From JAVBLW01 sp031553215 (GTDB lineage: Bacteria > Bacillota_I > Bacilli_A > Acholeplasmatales > Anaeroplasmataceae), in assembly GCA_031553215.1 (NCBI GenBank), contig JAVBLW010000017.1, positions 1 to 64,000 of the forward strand: a stretch of DNA of 64,000 nucleotides. The letters are read 5' to 3'. Each line of letters starts with the position of its first letter. Within the stretch, counting starts at the first letter, position 1. The notes beneath the pieces are model-generated. The model did no database searches. It had not been told where the DNA came from and was given only the letters and a program-made list of their open reading frames with translations. Positions 59,950 through 64,000 of the stretch are shown here, piece after piece. Position numbers and translations under genes: made by a program.

Positions 59950-62082
59950 TTGAGTAATTTAACAGATAAACTAAACAAGGCTCAATTAGAAGCTGTAATA
60001 TCTACTGAAGGACCAGTTATGGTTATGGCTGGTGCTGGAAGTGGAAAAACTCGAGTTTTAACTCATAGAATAGCCTATATTATAACTGAATTAGGAATAC
60101 CTAGTTATAATATATTAGCGGTAACCTTTACTAATAAAGCCGCTAAAGAAATGAAAGAGCGTCTTGAAAAATTAATAGATGTAGATACTAGAAATATGTG
60201 GGTATCAACCTTCCATTCAATATGTGCTAAGCTACTTCGTATTGAAATTGCTCATTTAGAAGGATATAGCTCTAATTTTAATATCATCGACGAAGATGAT
60301 GGAATCAAAATAATTAAAGAAATATTAAATGATCTAAATTTAGATCAAAAAGAATACAAACCTAAATCAATGAAGAAATATATATCAGATATGAAGAATG
60401 GTATGATTTCTAAATTTGATGATAACAACATTACTAATGTATATAATCATTACAATCAAGCTTTAAAGAAAGATAATTTATTAGACTTTGATGATTTGAT
60501 ACTAACAACTATTGAGTTATTTCAAAAGTGTCCTCAGATATTAGCGAAATATCAAAATAAATTTCAATATATAATGGTAGATGAATTTCAAGATACTAAT
60601 GTTAGTCAATATAAACTAATATATATGCTATCTATTAATCACCACAATATATTCGTTGTAGGTGATCAGGATCAAAGTATCTATTCATTTAGAGGGGCAA
60701 AGATTGAAAATATTGATAAATTTAGAAAAGATTTCCTTGAAACAAAGGTAATCCTTCTTGAAGAAAATTATCGTTCAACGTCTCATATATTAAATTTAGC
60801 TAATAAAGTTATTGATCATAATCCTAATAGAATCAAAAAGAATTTATTTACTTCTAATGGAGAAGGACAAAAACCAGCTTATTATCAAGCTGATTCATCT
60901 TATGATGAGGTAATGTTTGTCTTAGACAAAATAAAAGAATTATGTATTAGTGACGAATATTCATATAAAGATTTTGCAATCCTATATCGTGCTAATTCAT
61001 TATCTCGTTCATTTGAAGATGCTTTTGTAAGATATAAAATACCGTATACGATTTATGGTGGGATGTCTTTCTTTAGTAGAAAAGAAATCAAGGATGTTAT
61101 TGCATATTTAAGATTAATTGTTAATCATGATGATGACTTCTCATTTAAAAGAATAGTAAATGAACCAAAAAGAAAAATAGGTCCAGCATTACTTGGTAAT
61201 TTAACTGATGTAGCAATTGCTGAACATGAATCTTTATTTAAAGCTATTGATGATTTAAAAGCAAGTGGACAAGGATATAATAATCTTCTTGATTTTAAAT
61301 TTAAAATAATAGAATTATTAGAAGACTTAAATAATGAAGAAATGGATATAACTAAAATTATTGATATCATAATCGAAAAAACTGGATATTATGATATGCT
61401 TAAATCAGAGGGTGAAGAAGGTCAAGATAGACTTGATAATATTCGAGAATTAAAATCAGTGGTAAGAGAAGCTGATGAGTTTTATGAAGGAACCCGAGTT
61501 GAAAAGATATCTCAAATGTTATCTGATTTAGCCTTAAGAACTGATTCTGATAATAAAAGTGAAGATAACGACTGTATTAAACTAATGACATATCATCAGG
61601 CGAAAGGCTTAGAATATAAAGTTGTATTCTTAGTAGCCTTTGAACAAGGAATCTTCCCTAGTATGAATTCTTTTAGAAAAGAAGAATTAGAAGAGGAAAG
61701 AAGAATTTGTTATGTAGGTATAACTAGAGCTAAAGAAAGATTATATATAACAAGTGCCAATTCTAGATATTTATATGGTAGTCAAAGTATGCAAGCTCCA
61801 TCAATTTATATTGATGAAATGGGATATAATAACTTAACATTGCTAGGTAGAGTAAAAGCTAAGGAATTTGTGGAAACTACTAAATTTGTTAAGAGATCAG
61901 AACCAACAATTAGTGAAATTTCTAAAGAAGATTATCAAATGGGTGATAAGATTAATCATAAAGCCTTTGGAGATGGATTAGTTGTGGAAGTAAAAGGTGA
62001 TGTAATTACGGTAGCTTTCCCTGTTCCATATGGAATAAAGAAATTAATTTCTACCCATCCATCAATTAGAAAGATAAAATAA
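59950..62082 (+). CDS. pcrA: ATP-dependent DNA helicase (UvrD/PcrA)
   Basis: A 710-residue SF1 helicase for repair and plasmid replication. Motif I is MAGAGSGKTRVLTHR, Ia AVTFTNKAAKEMKER, II MVDEFQDTN, III VGDQDQSIYSFRGA, IV LLEENYRST, and VI CYVGITRAKERL. The start is TTG 59950, eleven bases after AAGGAG; a GTG at 59938 overlaps the ribosome binding site. It follows ykpA by few bases and ends at a terminator. Confidence 0.96.
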   Translation: MSNLTDKLNKAQLEAVISTEGPVMVMAGAGSGKTRVLTHRIAYIITELGIPSYNILAVTFTNKAAKEMKERLEKLIDVDTRNMWVSTFHSICAKLLRIEIAHLEGYSSNFNIIDEDDGIKIIKEILNDLNLDQKEYKPKSMKKYISDMKNGMISKFDDNNITNVYNHYNQALKKDNLLDFDDLILTTIELFQKCPQILAKYQNKFQYIMVDEFQDTNVSQYKLIYMLSINHHNIFVVGDQDQSIYSFRGAKIENIDKFRKDFLETKVILLEENYRSTSHILNLANKVIDHNPNRIKKNLFTSNGEGQKPAYYQADSSYDEVMFVLDKIKELCISDEYSYKDFAILYRANSLSRSFEDAFVRYKIPYTIYGGMSFFSRKEIKDVIAYLRLIVNHDDDFSFKRIVNEPKRKIGPALLGNLTDVAIAEHESLFKAIDDLKASGQGYNNLLDFKFKIIELLEDLNNEEMDITKIIDIIIEKTGYYDMLKSEGEEGQDRLDNIRELKSVVREADEFYEGTRVEKISQMLSDLALRTDSDNKSEDNDCIKLMTYHQAKGLEYKVVFLVAFEQGIFPSMNSFRKEELEEERRICYVGITRAKERLYITSANSRYLYGSQSMQAPSIYIDEMGYNNLTLLGRVKAKEFVETTKFVKRSEPTISEISKEDYQMGDKINHKAFGDGLVVEVKGDVITVAFPVPYGIKKLISTHPSIRKIK

Positions 62083-62087
62083 TTGTA

Positions 62088-62116
62088 AGTCTTGCCAAAA
62101 ATGGTGAGACTTTTTA
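62088..62116 (+). terminator. Intrinsic terminator after pcrA
   Basis: AGTCTTGCC pairs with GGTGAGACT (one T-G pair) around AAAAAT, followed by TTTT. Confidence 0.8.
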
Positions 62117-62160
62117 TTATAAATCATATATAATAGTAAATAAAAAGGTAGGTGTAAATT

Positions 62161-62538
62161 ATGAAGATGCCAAAATACATGCGTATTCAAGGAAGAGAAA
62201 TAGCATATAGAACCAAAAAACCAGTAGGAATTTTCATTCTAAATTTTAGAAGAGTAAGAGATGGAATATATACTGAAGAAGATATAAAAATATATCATGA
62301 TACGCACCAATGGTTTTTAGATAATTTGCCAATACCACCTTTTTATGGTAACGATAATGAAAATCCTGATGGAGCCATCACATGGTTTAAGACTGAAAAT
62401 AGTGAAACGATGCTTATCCAAATAAAACCATTAATTGATTTGCTAGAAAAATATAATATTCCATATGATATAATCTATACAAATGATGTTGGAACTATAA
62501 TATATGAAGATGATTACCAAGTAGGAGTAATTGATTAG
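62161..62538 (+). CDS. Small conserved-looking protein of unknown function
   Basis: A 125-residue soluble protein with a balanced charge and no signal peptide or membrane helix. Notable runs are YHDTHQWFLDNLPIPPFY and GAITWFKTEN, with several Trp and Pro residues. I do not recognise a family. ATG follows AGGTGTAAATT. It lies 17 bases before the pyrophosphatase-like gene and is probably co-transcribed with it. Confidence 0.6.
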   Translation: MKMPKYMRIQGREIAYRTKKPVGIFILNFRRVRDGIYTEEDIKIYHDTHQWFLDNLPIPPFYGNDNENPDGAITWFKTENSETMLIQIKPLIDLLEKYNIPYDIIYTNDVGTIIYEDDYQVGVID

Positions 62539-62555
62539 AAAAGGAGATATACGAT

Positions 62556-62879
62556 ATGATTGGTCAAAAGGTAAAAGTAATAATTGATAGGCCATTAGGC
62601 ACATATCATCCTGAGCATAAAGATATGTATTATCCTATTAATTATGGTTATGTTCCTGGTATTCTAGCTAATGATGGTGAAGAACAGGATGCTTATGTTT
62701 TAGGCATTGATATTCCAATTAAAGAGTTTGAAGGGATATTAATTGCTATTATACATCGTTTAGATGATGTAGAGGATAAGTGGATTGTCGTACCAGAAGG
62801 TATTAATCTAACTGATGATGAAATATACCAAGCAACGATGTTTCAAGAAAAGTATTTTAAAAGTAAAATAATAAGATAG
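62556..62879 (+). CDS. Short inorganic pyrophosphatase-family protein
   Basis: A 107-residue protein with family I pyrophosphatase features: VIIDRPLGTYHPEHKDMY, YPINYGYVPGI and the metal/substrate loop DGEEQDAYVLG with its two Asp and Glu residues. Canonical family I enzymes are about 170 residues, so this is a short form; the C-terminal part of the usual enzyme is missing. Hydrolysis of pyrophosphate is likely but a different phosphate ester cannot be excluded. The start is after AAAGGAG. Confidence 0.82.
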   Translation: MIGQKVKVIIDRPLGTYHPEHKDMYYPINYGYVPGILANDGEEQDAYVLGIDIPIKEFEGILIAIIHRLDDVEDKWIVVPEGINLTDDEIYQATMFQEKYFKSKIIR

Positions 62880-62881
62880 TA

Positions 62882-62911
62882 AAAAAAATATGACAATTGT
62901 CATATTTTTTT
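62882..62911. terminator. Bidirectional palindromic terminator after the pyrophosphatase gene
   Basis: Perfect palindrome: A run, TATGACAATTGTCATA, T run. Confidence 0.85.
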
Positions 62912-63106
62912 ATTTATTAGGGAATTGTATCATTAAAAATTAAGAATAATGACTTCGTTACAACATTTTATTAAAATATTTTTTTATAAAAACTACGCAA
63001 AACCATTACTTCATTAAACCATTTTCATACCTTTATATCAATTAAAAAAACCTTCTTTCACTACTCCATAAATGCTATAATTATAGTATAGAATGGAGGT
63101 GAAAAA

Positions 63107-64000
63107 ATGAGTTTTCTAACAATGAAATATAATCTAAAAATATCTAACGAAGAAAGATATTTATTAAGATTCTTATGTCATATCTCAAAAAACATCTACA
63201 ATAGTGCACTATATGAATTGAGACAAAACTTCTTTACAAACAAAGAACATCTAATTTCATATTTTGAATTAAATAGTATAATGAAAAATAATGAGAACTA
63301 TAATATCTTAAATACCTATATGACATTATGTACTAATAGAAATGCTTTCTCTAATATGCAAAAATTTATAAATCATAAAAACAAATCATACGCAAAACTT
63401 CCTGACTATCTACCAAATAAAGGCTATTATCCATTAATAACTGATCAGGTAAGAATTCTAACTAGAGATTCTAAGAAATACTTTAAACTACCTCTATCAA
63501 ATATAGTAAGAACCAGTAAGATATTTAATAATGAATTTAAAGATACTACTATAAAGGATTATCTAACAATCAAACAAATAAAAAATATAAATATCCCAAT
63601 ACCAAAAGAACTATATGATAAAGAAATCAAACAAATAAGGATCGTACCAGAATACAACTCTAATTACTTCTCAGTACAATTAACATACATTGACAATCAA
63701 GTGTCAAATTATCATGGTAATAAAACAATGTCGATTGACTTAGGAATAAATAACTTAGCATCTATAGTGACTAGCGATAATGAATCCTTTATAATAGATG
63801 GTAGAAAAGCTAAAAGTATAAACCAATTATATAATAAACAAACTGGAATCCTTAATAGTAAGAAACAACCTAAAACCCCTCTTACTAAAAGACAACTATT
63901 AACTTTAAGAAAAAGAAACCTAAGAATAGAAGATTACTATAACAAAGCTACCCGTCAAATAATAAATCTAGCAATGCAAAAGCAAATAGGTGAAATAGTA
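63107..64000 (+). mobile_element. tnpB: IS605-type tnpB (RNA-guided nuclease), N-terminal part, cut by right edge
   Basis: The frame from ATG 63107 (six bases after GGAGGTG) stays open to the window end, 298 codons. The N-terminal helical region (ISNEERYLLRFLCHISKNIY and NSALYELRQNF) and the RuvC-I motif SIDLGINNLASIV are typical of OrfB/TnpB. No tnpA (Y1 transposase) lies upstream, so this may be a stand-alone IS1341-type copy or have tnpA to the right. The C-terminal zinc finger and RuvC-II/III motifs, and the reRNA region that normally follows, are outside the window. The left end of the element could not be placed in the AT-rich leader. Confidence 0.9.

Noticed and set aside
1..64000. Mycoplasma-type code with TGA as tryptophan
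   Set aside because: Conserved genes use TGG for tryptophan and show no in-frame TGA, and several genes end in TGA at the expected length.
1..64000. tRNA, rRNA or riboswitch genes in the gaps
   Set aside because: I read the intergenic gaps and saw only promoters, ribosome binding sites and terminator hairpins; no cloverleaf or known riboswitch core was recognised by eye.

Overview
The window is a strongly AT-rich (by eye roughly 30% G+C) stretch of a low-GC Gram-positive chromosome of the Bacillota/Bacilli type. Gene order and content point to a relative of the Erysipelotrichia or of the uncultured gut Bacilli near the Mollicutes rather than to Bacillus proper. TGA behaves as a stop and TGG as tryptophan throughout, so the mycoplasma code is not used. 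TTG and GTG starts are common, and many genes use a ribosome binding site of the form AGGTGAT. Four genes recognised from spore formers (yabG, spoVT, yunB, cwlD) suggest a sporulating lineage or one that keeps part of the programme. No rRNA, tRNA or CRISPR array was seen.

Layout. 1-3.7 kb: tail of a large Rhs/polymorphic-toxin locus. It holds the Hint domain and toxin tip of the active gene with a candidate immunity gene, a displaced second tip cassette with a DUF3885-like immunity gene, and an orphan Rhs core fragment. 3.8-5.4 kb: hcp (hybrid cluster protein). 5.6-11 kb: a run of five same-strand genes that look like immunity genes without toxins (Imm26-like, an unnamed immunity-like protein, CbrC-like, a HEAT-repeat protein, an acidic protein). 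11.1-17.2 kb: purA, a DUF523 gene, an HD phosphohydrolase, then rnmV-rsmA-yabG-ispE. 17.3-19.9 kb: an accessory group of membrane and surface proteins. 20.1-29.9 kb: prs-pth, two tandem paralogous membrane proteins, an LtaS-like enzyme, mfd-spoVT, and efp on the other strand. The rnmV...ispE...prs-pth...mfd-spoVT order is the ancestral Bacillus order, with extra genes inserted after ispE and after pth.

30-47 kb: an FAD oxidoreductase, a lipoprotein, a DUF2935 protein, gdhA facing a DUF1538 membrane protein with two PII-like proteins, hflX diverging from a degenerate ClpC-like ATPase, then a cdaA operon with a one-helix protein and a PAS/degenerate-GGDEF protein, followed by 5-formyl-THF cyclo-ligase, ispD, ispF, a surface protein and small membrane/CBS genes. 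46.8-48.7 kb: yunC-yunB-yutD-nfu. 48.8-62.9 kb: housekeeping genes, including two ABC-F ATPases, threonine ammonia-lyase, a ferredoxin, cwlD, the t6A operon tsaE-tsaB-rimI-tsaD, glnS, pcrA and a short pyrophosphatase. The right edge cuts an IS605-type tnpB.

Working together: the left 11 kb is a contact-dependent competition region (toxin tips plus a bank of immunity genes). Most of the rest is core information processing, isoprenoid, nucleotide and cell-envelope metabolism in short operons separated by clear intrinsic terminators. The most unusual material is the toxin-tip/immunity array, the Clp-like protein whose second ATPase module has lost its Walker motifs, the cdaA operon with a degenerate GGDEF partner, an EF-P with an altered tip loop, and a yunB whose membrane anchor lies upstream of any usual start codon.
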